A stretch of DNA of 64,000 nt from UBA1876 sp003446665 (GTDB lineage: Bacteria; Synergistota; Synergistia; Synergistales; Thermovirgaceae): the NCBI GenBank assembly GCA_040616305.1, contig CP159918.1:682001-746000 (forward strand). The letters are read 5' to 3'. The stretch's first letter is position 1. Every line of letters starts with the position of its first letter. A program made the translations under genes and the position numbers. Below the pieces are notes generated by a model. That model worked only from the letters and a program-made list of their open reading frames with translations, searched no databases and was not told the origin of the DNA. Shown here piece by piece: positions 24,683 through 33,375 of the stretch.

Positions 24683-25987
24683 GTGAGCGAAATAATCGGT
24701 ATACATTCCCGAGAAATTCTTGATTCACGAGGCAATCCGACGGTCGAGACGGAAGTCTGGCTTGATTCGGGCGTCGTAGGTAGGGCGGCGGTCCCTTCGG
24801 GTGCATCAACGGGCAGTTTCGAGGCAGTGGAGCTGAGAGACGGCGGTACGCGATATGGTGGAAAAGGCGTCAGGGACGCGGTCACAAACGTTATGGAGAA
24901 AATTGCCCCGGAGATCATAGGCCTTGATCCCGTGAATCTGGCGGCTCTGGACCGTATCATGCTGGATCTTGACGGGACCGAGAACAAAAAAAACCTTGGA
25001 GCGAATGCTATACTATCGGTCTCAATGGCGTCCGCGAGGGCGGCGGCTATCGAACGCGACCTGCCTCTTTGGGTCTTTCTCGGAGGATCCGGACCGTATT
25101 CCCTTCCGGTTCCACTCATGAACGTCATAAACGGAGGGAAACACGCAGACAACAACCTGGATATACAGGAGTTTATGATAGTTCCATGTGGGGCCCCCTC
25201 ATTCTCGGAATCGCTCCGCATGGGTGCCGAGATATATCACTGCCTGAAAAAACTGCTCAAAGAGAAAGGACTTTCCACCGGAATAGGCGATGAGGGTGGT
25301 TTTGCTCCGGACCTTTCTTCCAACCGCGAAGCCCTCGAAATTCTCTCGCAGGCCATCGAAAAGGCCGGGTTCAAGCCCTGCCGTGAAGTCGGGCTCGCCC
25401 TGGATGTAGCGGCCACCGAGCTATACAGTGATGGTGCCTATCATTTCGACGGCGAGGGGAAGGTTTTTACAGCAAAAGAGCTGGTCTCCTATTACGAGAG
25501 CCTTTGCAAGGACTTCCCCATTCTTTCCATCGAGGACGGCATATCCGAGGAAGATTGGCAAGGGTGGAAACTTTTGACTGAACGGCTGGGCACCGGAATC
25601 CAGCTGGTAGGAGACGACGTGTTCGTTACCAACCCCGTCAGGCTTGCCAAGGGTATTTCAGAAGGCGCCGCAAATTCGATCCTTGTCAAATTGAATCAGA
25701 TAGGTACAGTTACTGAAACGTTGTCAGTAATAGAGACTGCGAAAAAGAAGGGTTACAGCTGCGTTATCTCCCATCGGTCAGGCGAAACGGATGATACTTT
25801 CATCAGTGACCTTGCCGTCGCGACGGCGGCGGGACAGATAAAAGCAGGTGCGCCTGCGCGGACCGACAGGGTGGCCAAATACAACCGGCTTTTGAACATA
25901 GAAGAAGAGCTGGAGTGCACGGCACCCTTCAACGGTTTCGGTGAATTCCCGAGATTTTGCGGCGGATCTTGGGGAAATACACAATAG
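24683..25987 (+). CDS. eno: Enolase
   Basis: 434 residues, typical. It dehydrates 2-phosphoglycerate to phosphoenolpyruvate in glycolysis and gluconeogenesis. Ser-Arg-Glu-Ile-Leu-Asp-Ser-Arg-Gly-Asn-Pro-Thr at the start, Gly-Asp-Glu-Gly-Gly-Phe-Ala-Pro, metal ligands in Leu-Asp-Val-Ala-Ala, Ser-Ile-Glu-Asp-Gly and Gly-Asp-Asp, and the His-Arg-Ser-Gly-Glu-Thr-Asp-Asp-Thr loop are all present. GTG 24683 gives the standard N-terminus; a GTG at 24662 would add 7 unusual residues and include the AAGGGGG Shine-Dalgarno. Confidence 0.96.
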   Translation: MSEIIGIHSREILDSRGNPTVETEVWLDSGVVGRAAVPSGASTGSFEAVELRDGGTRYGGKGVRDAVTNVMEKIAPEIIGLDPVNLAALDRIMLDLDGTENKKNLGANAILSVSMASARAAAIERDLPLWVFLGGSGPYSLPVPLMNVINGGKHADNNLDIQEFMIVPCGAPSFSESLRMGAEIYHCLKKLLKEKGLSTGIGDEGGFAPDLSSNREALEILSQAIEKAGFKPCREVGLALDVAATELYSDGAYHFDGEGKVFTAKELVSYYESLCKDFPILSIEDGISEEDWQGWKLLTERLGTGIQLVGDDVFVTNPVRLAKGISEGAANSILVKLNQIGTVTETLSVIETAKKKGYSCVISHRSGETDDTFISDLAVATAAGQIKAGAPARTDRVAKYNRLLNIEEELECTAPFNGFGEFPRFCGGSWGNTQ

Positions 25988-25996
25988 GTGAATGGT

Positions 25997-26686
25997 ATGG
26001 TCAGGGGAAGGAACCGGAAAGAACAAGACAAAGCCATCCAGCCGGATGAACGCCTGTTTCGAATAGCCGAACCTACCGTCGAAAGACTTGTCCAGTATTA
26101 CAGGCTTTTGACGCAGCTTCATGATGAAGGTCGGATGGTGGTATCATCCCAGGAAATAGGGGATATGCTCGGTCTGAAGGCCAGTCAGGTCCGGAAGGAT
26201 CTTTCATACTTCGGCGAAATCGGGAAACGCGGCGTTGGTTATCACGTCGAACGGCTCTATCGCCACGTGAGTGATATATTATCCCCTAACAGGGTATGGA
26301 AGATAGCACTTGTAGGGGTCGGCCGACTTGGAGAGGCGCTTTTGGGTCACAAGGCGCTCCGGAGTGAAAAATTCCGTATCGAGGCGCTTTTCGACAATGA
26401 TCCCGAGAAGACGGGCAAGACAATATACGGGGTACCCTGTTATCACGTGGACAGCATGCCCGGTATTCTGAAGGAAAAAGATATAGAAGTCATAATCCTG
26501 ACCGTTCCGCCGACGGCTGCCCAGCAGGTAGTCGACAAGGCCGTATCTTCGGGTAAGCTTAAAGGTGTTCTGAATTTTGCCACGGCGGCCATAGCAGTAC
26601 CTGAGGATGTTTTGGTGTACAGGGTGGATATCTCCATAGAACTGGAAAAGCTGCTCTTTTACCTGAAGGGTACGACTTCCAGGTAG
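25997..26686 (+). CDS. rex: Redox-sensing transcriptional repressor Rex
   Basis: 229 residues. Rex binds DNA when the NADH/NAD+ ratio is low and releases it when NADH rises, controlling fermentation genes. The N-terminal winged helix has Lys-Ala-Ser-Gln-Val-Arg-Lys-Asp-Leu-Ser-Tyr-Phe-Gly (near residue 57), and the Rossmann domain has Gly-Val-Gly-Arg-Leu-Gly near residue 100. The start at ATG 25997 follows AGGTG; an in-frame GTG at 25988 would add 3 residues. It follows enolase by 9 bases. I see no clear Rex operator next to it. Confidence 0.95.
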   Translation: MVRGRNRKEQDKAIQPDERLFRIAEPTVERLVQYYRLLTQLHDEGRMVVSSQEIGDMLGLKASQVRKDLSYFGEIGKRGVGYHVERLYRHVSDILSPNRVWKIALVGVGRLGEALLGHKALRSEKFRIEALFDNDPEKTGKTIYGVPCYHVDSMPGILKEKDIEVIILTVPPTAAQQVVDKAVSSGKLKGVLNFATAAIAVPEDVLVYRVDISIELEKLLFYLKGTTSR

Positions 26687-26700
26687 TGGCCGGTAGCCGG

Positions 26701-26729
26701 TTCTATAAGCGAACCGATCATGATAGAAT
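26701..26729 (+). promoter_or_regulatory. Possible promoter of yajC-secDF
   Basis: TTCTAT (26701-26706), 17 bases, TAGAAT (26724-26729), about 48 bases before the yajC TTG start. The -35 is weak. The two boxes also form an inverted repeat (TTCTAT and ATAGAA), which may be chance. Confidence 0.35.
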
Positions 26730-26777
26730 GTTCTTTGCAAAAATGGACGGACAATATAGAGCAAGGAGGCGTCGCAA

Positions 26778-27149
26778 TTGCAGCAGAGTGGTTTAATGGG
26801 AATGCTTCTTCCTTTGGCGGTGTTCGTGGTCATTTTCTATTTCCTGATCATAAGGCCGCAAAAGAAACGGCAAAGAAAACATGAAGAGATGTTGGCGTCG
26901 ATTCGGCCTGGAGACCAGGTCGTTACGGCTGGCGGTTTTTTCGGTACTGTGAAAGCCGTGAAAGAGGACAGCTATATTCTTGAAATTGCCGAGGGTACCA
27001 AAGCAAGAGTTCTCAAATCGTCGATACAGATGAAGCGCACCTCGGTCGAAGACGAAAGCCCGGTCGAGCCCGACGCTTCCTCTTCCGGAAAAGCAAAGAA
27101 AGAAGAGACGGAAAACCGAACTAAAGAGGACGAATCAAAGGAAAGTTAG
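26778..27149 (+). CDS. yajC: Preprotein translocase accessory subunit YajC
   Basis: 123 residues. A single membrane helix (residues 8-24) is followed by Ile-Arg-Pro-Gln-Lys-Lys-Arg-Gln-Arg-Lys and the Gly-Asp-Gln-Val-Val-Thr-Ala-Gly-Gly-Phe-Phe-Gly-Thr-Val motif typical of YajC. The last 40 residues are highly charged and probably disordered. The start is TTG 26778, with AAGGAGG 8 bases before. It is part of the SecDF-YajC complex and precedes secD. Confidence 0.93.
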   Translation: MQQSGLMGMLLPLAVFVVIFYFLIIRPQKKRQRKHEEMLASIRPGDQVVTAGGFFGTVKAVKEDSYILEIAEGTKARVLKSSIQMKRTSVEDESPVEPDASSSGKAKKEETENRTKEDESKES

Positions 27150-27174
27150 TATCGTTGTTTTCTGGAACGGAGGC

Positions 27175-27206
27175 GGAGTGGATGCCTCGCATCCGCTCCG
27201 TTTTTT
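27175..27206 (+). terminator. Intrinsic terminator or attenuator between yajC and secD
   Basis: GGAGTGGATG (27175-27184) pairs with CATCCGCTCC (27190-27199), a 10-base stem with one G-U pair and a 5-base loop, followed by six T. It lies inside a presumed operon, so it may reduce rather than stop secDF transcription. Confidence 0.75.
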
Positions 27207-27246
27207 ATGATTGGTGCCCGGAGGGCAAAGCAAAGGAGGTCGCGCG

Positions 27247-28635
27247 ATGCAAAGAAAGGACAGATGGCGTCTTGTCATCGTCGGCATCGTGATTGTCGCG
27301 GCGCTGTTCTCTGTCTTTCCCATAGAAGGCCGTATCCGCCTGGGGCTTGATCTCAGGGGAGGGGCCCATATCCTGTTGCAGGCGAAAGGAACGCCTGAAA
27401 ACCCGTTGACGGATGACAGCGTACAGAGGCTTATAGCGGTTTTGAGGAACAGGGTCGATCAATATGGCGTGACCGAGCCGGTTATCCAGCGTGAGGGAAG
27501 CGACAGGGTCATTGTTGACCTGCCCGGCGTTTCAGATCCCGAAGCGGCCCTTGATCTGATAGGTAAAACGGCACAGCTGGAGTTCCGCGAGGTCGTGGAT
27601 GCTTCACCCCCCCTCCCGCCGGGGCCACAGCGTCCGAACTACGAAAGCCAGGAAGCATACATGGAGGCGCTGCGCCGTTGGGAGTCCATAAGGGAGCAAA
27701 GAGAGGGGCTTGCCGCTGAATTCGCGGAGCGTGTCGAAGAAAACACGGACCTCGAAGTGGCTCGGGGAGAAGAAGACGATATTTATCTTCTTGGAAAGAC
27801 TTACGTAACCGGCAAATCTTTAAAAGATGCCAAAACGTCCTTCGACAATCTGGGCAGACCTGTTGTCACTATCGAGTTCGACGCCGAGGGAGCCGAAAAA
27901 TTCGACCAGGCGACAGCGAGTAATATAGGGCGGCAGATCGCCATAGTGCTCGACGGAAAAGTTATTTCCGCTCCCGTCGTGCAGGAACGGATCAGGGGAG
28001 GGAACGCCCAGATCTCGGGCAGGTTCTCTACGGCCGAGGCGCAGCGTCTGGCGATAATGTTGAGAGCCGGTGCCCTCCCGGTGCCCGTCGAAATCCTGGA
28101 AAACCGGTCGATTGGTCCGACCCTTGGGGCTGATTCCATAAGATCCGGGCTTCGTGCCGGTATGCTGGGTGCGGTGCTCGTTTTGATTTTTATGTTTCTT
28201 TATTATGGAAAACTTGGCGTTGCGGCCAACGTGGCCCTGCTTTCGACCATTCTCTTGCTTTTCGCCGGTCTGATAAGCCTGAAGGCTACGCTTACCTTGC
28301 CGGGAATAGCCGGTATCATATTGACCATAGGAATGGCTGTGGACGGAAATATACTGATATTCGAACGTGTGAAGGAAGAACTCAATGAAGGAAAAACGCC
28401 CTACGCCTCTGTCGAAGCCGGATTCAGGAAAGCCCTCAAAACCATAGTCGACGCGAACGTCACTACCCTCATCGCAGCGGCGGTTTTGTATTATTTCGGA
28501 AGCGGACCTATCCGGGGATTTGCCGTGACGCTATCGATAGGGATCCTTGCAAGCGTCTTCAGCGCCGTTGTCGTAACGAGGGCTCTCCTGCAGGTGTTTC
28601 ATGGCCGCCGCAGGTCAAAGCCGGCACGTTCCTGA
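27247..28635 (+). CDS. secD: Protein translocase subunit SecD
   Basis: 462 residues, RND-type. SecD and SecF use the proton or sodium gradient to help pull preproteins through SecYEG. The first helix (about residues 8-22) is followed by Gly-Leu-Asp-Leu-Arg-Gly-Gly-Ala-His, a periplasmic region and five C-terminal membrane helices with Ala-Val-Asp-Gly-Asn-Ile-Leu-Ile-Phe-Glu-Arg. The periplasmic part has a charged insertion at about residues 115-180 (rich in Glu, Arg and Pro) that seems long for the family. ATG 27247 has AAGGAGG 6 bases upstream. Confidence 0.95.
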   Translation: MQRKDRWRLVIVGIVIVAALFSVFPIEGRIRLGLDLRGGAHILLQAKGTPENPLTDDSVQRLIAVLRNRVDQYGVTEPVIQREGSDRVIVDLPGVSDPEAALDLIGKTAQLEFREVVDASPPLPPGPQRPNYESQEAYMEALRRWESIREQREGLAAEFAERVEENTDLEVARGEEDDIYLLGKTYVTGKSLKDAKTSFDNLGRPVVTIEFDAEGAEKFDQATASNIGRQIAIVLDGKVISAPVVQERIRGGNAQISGRFSTAEAQRLAIMLRAGALPVPVEILENRSIGPTLGADSIRSGLRAGMLGAVLVLIFMFLYYGKLGVAANVALLSTILLLFAGLISLKATLTLPGIAGIILTIGMAVDGNILIFERVKEELNEGKTPYASVEAGFRKALKTIVDANVTTLIAAAVLYYFGSGPIRGFAVTLSIGILASVFSAVVVTRALLQVFHGRRRSKPARS

Positions 28636-28657
28636 GGTTCGAAAGAGGTGGATCGCA

Positions 28658-29539
28658 ATGTTCTTTAAAAAGCGCGATTGGAAAATAGATTTCATGCGTC
28701 TACGCAGGAGAGCCGCCTTAGTCAGTGCCTTTTTGATATTGGCGAGTCTCGGATTGCTTGTGACAAGGGGATTGAACCTTGGAATAGATTTCAGTGGAGG
28801 TCACCTGATCCAGGTTGAGTTCGCAGAAAAGGTCGGTGTTGCGGATATAAGGGACCGGCTCGCTGGAATCGGCCAGGAACAGGCCGTAATACAAGGTTAC
28901 GACAGTAACGGTATGATAATAAGGCTAAGACCTGTCGAGGACGCCGAGGTAAATGAAATAATCACGGTCCTGCGGGAAGGCTATAGCGGCTTGGAGGTAT
29001 TGAGGCTGGAAAAAGTGGGACCCGTCGTGGGCGAGACACTGAGACGACAGGCCGTAATTGCCGTCATTATCGCGCTCGCGGGAATATTGCTTTATGTAAC
29101 CGTCAGGTTTCGTTTCAGATTCGCTGTTTCAAGCGTAGTGGCGCTTTTGCATGATGCCATAGTCACATTGGGAGTATTCAGCCTGACCGGTCGGGAGATT
29201 ACCTTGCCTTTTATCGCCGCCATACTTACCATAGTCGGATATTCGCTGAATGACTCGATCGTGGTTCTCGATCGGATCCGCGAGAACTGGGGCGGGCTTC
29301 GCAGGGAAGGCATAACAGCGCTGATCAACCGGTCGATAAACCAGACCCTGGCTAGAACCCTGAATACGTCGATAACCACCTTTCTCCCGGTATTGGCGCT
29401 TTTTTTGTGGGGCGGGCCTGTAATCGCCAACTTTGCCTTCGCTCTTATGGTGGGCATTATTGTAGGAACCTACAGTTCCATCTACATCTCCGGTACCATT
29501 CTTGCGGAATGGTACGAAAGGGTGCCGGAACGCAAGTAA
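28658..29539 (+). CDS. secF: Protein translocase subunit SecF
   Basis: 293 residues with six expected membrane helices and the Gly-Ile-Asp-Phe-Ser-Gly-Gly periplasmic signature. The helix-4 Asp-Ser-Ile-Val-Val-Leu-Asp-Arg-Ile-Arg-Glu-Asn motif is the SecF ion-path and coupling region. ATG 28658 follows AGAGGTGG. It starts 22 bases after secD and completes yajC-secD-secF. Confidence 0.95.
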   Translation: MFFKKRDWKIDFMRLRRRAALVSAFLILASLGLLVTRGLNLGIDFSGGHLIQVEFAEKVGVADIRDRLAGIGQEQAVIQGYDSNGMIIRLRPVEDAEVNEIITVLREGYSGLEVLRLEKVGPVVGETLRRQAVIAVIIALAGILLYVTVRFRFRFAVSSVVALLHDAIVTLGVFSLTGREITLPFIAAILTIVGYSLNDSIVVLDRIRENWGGLRREGITALINRSINQTLARTLNTSITTFLPVLALFLWGGPVIANFAFALMVGIIVGTYSSIYISGTILAEWYERVPERK

Positions 29540-29575
29540 AACAGGTGGCCGTAAGGGTTTCTCGCCCGGTGGTCT

Positions 29576-29604
29576 TTGCAAACTCGGGCTTGCGGCTGTA
29601 TAGT
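29576..29604 (+). promoter_or_regulatory. Sigma-70-type promoter of the radical-SAM gene
   Basis: TTGCAA (29576-29581), 17 bases, TATAGT (29599-29604), in an AT-rich gap after secF. It suggests the radical-SAM gene is transcribed independently of secDF, with a leader of about 60 bases. Confidence 0.65.
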
Positions 29605-29672
29605 ATATTTAAAATAGGATATCCATTAAATATCACAGGGATCAGCCGCAAGAGGAAAAGGGGGTAACAAGG

Positions 29673-31115
29673 ATGTCGAAGAACGCTTTCGACAGGCTAA
29701 AGGGGTTAGTATCAGGAATGCTCCTGGACCAGGTTGTGCGCGTGGCCGAACAAGACGATGAAAAGAAGCTCGCCGCGCTTTTTGAAAACATGTCCAGGCT
29801 TTCGCCGACGAAGTATTACAAGGAAGGTTTTGCGATTATGGCACAATACGCCAGGGAAAACCATCCTTTTGTAAGTGTGTTCAGGCGTCTTTTCACCGAC
29901 CTCAATGAGAATTGTCGCAAAAAAGCCATAATCAATTTTATGGTCAATTTTATTGTGCTCGGGAGAACCATCCGGGACAGAAAAGAGAAGGAACTCGGCA
30001 TACACATCCCGAATTTTTTGGTCATAAGCCCCACCATGCGCTGCAACCTGCATTGCAAGGGATGCTACGCCTCGGCCTATTCGAAGGAAGACGACCTTTC
30101 CTTCGAGGTGTTGGACCGGGTGATAAACGAAGCCAAGGAACTGGGCATGTATTTTTTCACCTTCTCGGGCGGTGAGTGTTTCGTGAGGCCCGACCTGCTC
30201 GATCTTTGGCAAAAACATGATGACTGTTTCTTCCACGTTTACACCAACGGCACACTGCTTGACGAGAAGGTGACGGACCGCCTCGCCGAGATGGGGAACG
30301 TGGCTCCCGTACTTTCCGTCGAAGGAACCCGTGAGGAGACGGATTCCCGCAGGGGCGAGGGGACTTACGACAAGGTCATGGAGAGCTTCGACCGGCTCAA
30401 CCGGAAAGGGATTCTTTACGGATTCAGCGCTACCTACACCAGAACCAGCGCAGACTACCTGGCAAGCGACGCGTTTATCGAGGAAATGTACAAAAAGGGT
30501 TGCAAAGTCGGGTGGTTTTTCCAGTATATCCCTACGGGAGGCACTCCCGATCTCGAATACATGGCCACTCCGAAGCAGCGGGCGAAGCTTCATGAAAAGG
30601 TCGAGCAATGGCGAATGAAGTACCCTATTTTCATGGGCGATTTCTGGAACGATGGACCTTACGTGGATGGCTGCATGGCAGGCGGTGAGCGCTATCTCCA
30701 CATAATCTCAAACGGTGACGTGGAGCCCTGTGTTTTCGTTCACTTCGCCGTTGACAACATAAAGGAAAAGAGCCTCGTTGATGTCTTGCAGAGCCCCTTT
30801 TTCAAGGACATCAGGGAGGCGCAGCCTTACGAGGACGACAATCTACTGTGCCCCTGCCTTATCATCGACCACCCGGCGGTTCTCCGGGAGCTTGTCAGAA
30901 AGCATGGGGCCAGACCTACCCATCCCGGTTCAGAAAACATCCTTACCGACCTGGCCGAAGGACTTGACGAATACAGCAGGGAAATTCATGAAATATTTGA
31001 AACCGAATGGGAAACGACCGGAAGGAATAAATACATCGAGAGCCTGAAGCGGGAAGACAAGCCCGAGGTCCACAAACGTTTCAACAAGCGTTCGCCCCAG
31101 AGGCAGAAGTCCTGA
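29673..31115 (+). CDS. Radical SAM protein with SPASM-like C-terminus, unknown substrate
   Basis: 480 residues. Cys124, Cys128 and Cys131 form the CxxxCxxC iron-sulfur site (Cys-Asn-Leu-His-Cys-Lys-Gly-Cys) that cleaves S-adenosylmethionine, and Ser-Gly-Gly-Glu at 165-168 is the SAM-binding motif. The C-terminal part has Cys residues at about 334, 353 and in Cys-Pro-Cys near 393-395, which look like ligands for an auxiliary cluster as in SPASM proteins. The first 110 residues form a helical, charged domain without a motif I recognise. No small peptide gene or maturase partner lies beside it. It may modify a protein, peptide or lipid; the substrate is not inferable here. Confidence 0.85.
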   Translation: MSKNAFDRLKGLVSGMLLDQVVRVAEQDDEKKLAALFENMSRLSPTKYYKEGFAIMAQYARENHPFVSVFRRLFTDLNENCRKKAIINFMVNFIVLGRTIRDRKEKELGIHIPNFLVISPTMRCNLHCKGCYASAYSKEDDLSFEVLDRVINEAKELGMYFFTFSGGECFVRPDLLDLWQKHDDCFFHVYTNGTLLDEKVTDRLAEMGNVAPVLSVEGTREETDSRRGEGTYDKVMESFDRLNRKGILYGFSATYTRTSADYLASDAFIEEMYKKGCKVGWFFQYIPTGGTPDLEYMATPKQRAKLHEKVEQWRMKYPIFMGDFWNDGPYVDGCMAGGERYLHIISNGDVEPCVFVHFAVDNIKEKSLVDVLQSPFFKDIREAQPYEDDNLLCPCLIIDHPAVLRELVRKHGARPTHPGSENILTDLAEGLDEYSREIHEIFETEWETTGRNKYIESLKREDKPEVHKRFNKRSPQRQKS

Positions 31116-31177
31116 CAGGCGACCATGCAGCGCCGGGAAAGGCTGTTCGCATACCGCGCGGAGGAGTGGTGGTGGGT

Positions 31178-31684
31178 ATGAAAAGTTATGCTCTTGCAGT
31201 TGCGTTGGCGATGCTTTTGGCCGCGGTTTACGCTTTTCAGAATGCCGGTGAGATTATAGTCAGGTTTCTCGTATGGGAAAGAACGATCCCCCAGGGCATT
31301 TGGGAGGTCCTCCTTTTTGCCGCCGGCGGCATTTTGATGTGGCTCGTTTCACTTTTCGCGCTCATGGAGACGCGCGGTAAATATGTCCGCCAGGTACGGG
31401 AAAAGGAAAAGAAGATCAGGGAACTGGAAGAGGAAAAGGCGTCCCTTTTGGCGGCGATGAGCGCCAGACGGGAAGAGACTGCCCCTGTCAGGGCTGAAAG
31501 TGCACCCGAAATTTCCGAAACTGCGGAAGTTGCTTCTGAACCCGAAGAAAGCACGGAGGAATCTGTTTCCTTAGAGAATCATCGCGCTGGTGAAGGTGGG
31601 AAAACCTTTGATGAAGAAGGTTTGGGCCTGGAACCGGAAGAAGAGCTTTTGGAAGAAAGAGATGACGATCGGAAAGGAGTCTGA
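31178..31684 (+). CDS. LapA-domain membrane protein
   Basis: 168 residues. Two hydrophobic helices (about residues 3-22 and 40-62) with an Asn-Ala-Gly-Glu turn and a Val-Arg-Phe-Leu segment fit the LapA (DUF1049) domain. A coiled coil (residues 70-100, Glu/Lys-rich) and a long acidic tail follow. In E. coli, LapA works with LapB to control LPS synthesis, but most members are uncharacterised and there is no lapB here. ATG 31178 follows GGAGGAGTGG. It precedes recJ by 9 bases. Confidence 0.72.
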   Translation: MKSYALAVALAMLLAAVYAFQNAGEIIVRFLVWERTIPQGIWEVLLFAAGGILMWLVSLFALMETRGKYVRQVREKEKKIRELEEEKASLLAAMSARREETAPVRAESAPEISETAEVASEPEESTEESVSLENHRAGEGGKTFDEEGLGLEPEEELLEERDDDRKGV

Positions 31685-31693
31685 TTTTAACCA

Positions 31694-33346
31694 TTGTCGC
31701 TTATTTGTCCATTGGCGCGGGTGATTATAGACAAAATAACCCCTGCCGATCACGATTTCGCTACGACCCTTGATTGCACGCCTGTTACCGCCGCCGTTCT
31801 CAGGATGAAAGGGGTCGCCGATGAAAAAAGGCTTGACAAGGCTCGGGAGTGGTTGCGCCCGAGCCTTGATACATCTCTTTCCGGCTTGAACCTCGGACAG
31901 TCTTCAAAGGAAGCCCGAAACGTCTGGAAAGATCGCCGGAGAAAAAAGAGAGTGGTCGTATACGGCGACTATGACGTCGACGGCGTATGCTCCACTGTGC
32001 TTGCCGTTGAACTGGGACTCCTGGAATTCAGGGACGTAAGGTATTATATTCCCCACAGGCATCGCCAGGGTTACGGTGTCCATAAAGACGTTATGGATGT
32101 AATCAAAAGAAGCGGTTGCGATTTCCTCGTCACCGTCGACTGCGGCACACGGGATGTGGAGTCTCTTCGAAAAGCTGGCATGTCGGGTATAAGGGTGGCC
32201 GTCTTCGATCATCATGCGCCAGGTGAACCTGTTCCCGAGGGGACAGTAGTTGTAAATCCGCACCTGGACGGATCGGGTGATTCGCGTGACCTTTGCGCCA
32301 CGGCAGTATTGTGGAGCTGGGCCTGGCAACAGGGTATAGCCGATAAAAAGTGGCTGCGCTGTCGGCTCGACCTTGTCGCCCTGGCGACGGTGGCCGACTC
32401 CATGCCTCTTTCACAGATCAACCGGGCTCTGGTACGCGAGGGGCTCCGAGAGATAAGGGAAGGAAGGCGTGAGGGTCTCGGTGTGCTGATGAGGGAGCTG
32501 GGTGTTGACAAACACAGCATAGACGAAGAAGACCTTGCGATGAAAATTATCCCCTGCCTCAATGCGGCTGGCCGCCTGGGACTTGCGGATCTTTCGGTAA
32601 AAGTTTTGATTGGAGAGGGCAATGTAAGAAATAACGTCCACGGATTGATCTCGCTGAACAGAAAAAGACAGAGAATATCCCGTACCCTGGTGGAGGAAAT
32701 ATCGGAGTCGGTAAAAAAAGGCAAGCTGGTTCTTCGGGGTGATGATTGGCCGGTCGGTGTATTAAGCAGCGTGGCAAGCCGGTTATGTAACGACTATGGA
32801 CGCGCGGTGGCACTGGTCGCTCCCGCAGGAACTTCCCTTCGCGGTACACTGAGGGTTCCTCCAGGCGGGAACGCACTGGAGGTATTGGGCTCCCTTGAAG
32901 ACAAGCTCGATGCCTGGGGTGGGCATGAAAAAGCCGCCGGATTCACCGTGGGTGAAAAGTTCTGGGAAGACCTTTGCAGGAGTCTCCAGCAGTCACTTTC
33001 GGAAATCGAGACAGCCCAGGAACCTTTGAGAGCCCTGGCGTGCCCTCCTTCGAACCATTCGAGGGAAAGTCTTTGGGAGATGTCACGGCTAGGCCCGTTT
33101 GGAACGGGAAATCCGAGACCTGTTTATTTCTTCCCCAGGGAAGAGCCACTTAAACTTTTGCCACTTGGCCGGGAAGGCAGGCATCTGAGGGTACTTTCCG
33201 GAGAAGTGGAGTTTCTGGCTTTCAACGCAGCGGGAATCGAAGAAGAATTCAGGAGGGCCGTCGGGTTCATCTACCGGCCAAGGATGAATTACTGGCGCGG
33301 ACAGACACGTGTTGATATGCTTCTTGAAAATGTCGTGGTCCCCTAG
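31694..33346 (+). CDS. recJ: Single-stranded-DNA exonuclease RecJ
   Basis: 550 residues, DHH family. It degrades 5' single-stranded DNA in recombination and mismatch repair. The Tyr-Gly-Asp-Tyr-Asp-Val-Asp-Gly motif (near residue 90) and Phe-Asp-His-His-Ala-Pro-Gly (near residue 170) hold the catalytic metals; DHHA1 and OB-like segments follow. TTG 31694 is the likely start with AAGGAGT 13 bases before. A GTG at 31721 is possible. It is compact compared with many RecJ proteins but complete. Confidence 0.9.
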   Translation: MSLICPLARVIIDKITPADHDFATTLDCTPVTAAVLRMKGVADEKRLDKAREWLRPSLDTSLSGLNLGQSSKEARNVWKDRRRKKRVVVYGDYDVDGVCSTVLAVELGLLEFRDVRYYIPHRHRQGYGVHKDVMDVIKRSGCDFLVTVDCGTRDVESLRKAGMSGIRVAVFDHHAPGEPVPEGTVVVNPHLDGSGDSRDLCATAVLWSWAWQQGIADKKWLRCRLDLVALATVADSMPLSQINRALVREGLREIREGRREGLGVLMRELGVDKHSIDEEDLAMKIIPCLNAAGRLGLADLSVKVLIGEGNVRNNVHGLISLNRKRQRISRTLVEEISESVKKGKLVLRGDDWPVGVLSSVASRLCNDYGRAVALVAPAGTSLRGTLRVPPGGNALEVLGSLEDKLDAWGGHEKAAGFTVGEKFWEDLCRSLQQSLSEIETAQEPLRALACPPSNHSRESLWEMSRLGPFGTGNPRPVYFFPREEPLKLLPLGREGRHLRVLSGEVEFLAFNAAGIEEEFRRAVGFIYRPRMNYWRGQTRVDMLLENVVVP

Positions 33347-33375
33347 ATGCAGGGTGACCGGAAGGTGATGTTCCA

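Noticed and set aside
26701..26729. Rex operator upstream of yajC
   Set aside because: The inverted TTCTAT/ATAGAA pair does not match the TTGTGAA-type Rex site; it is better read as weak promoter boxes.
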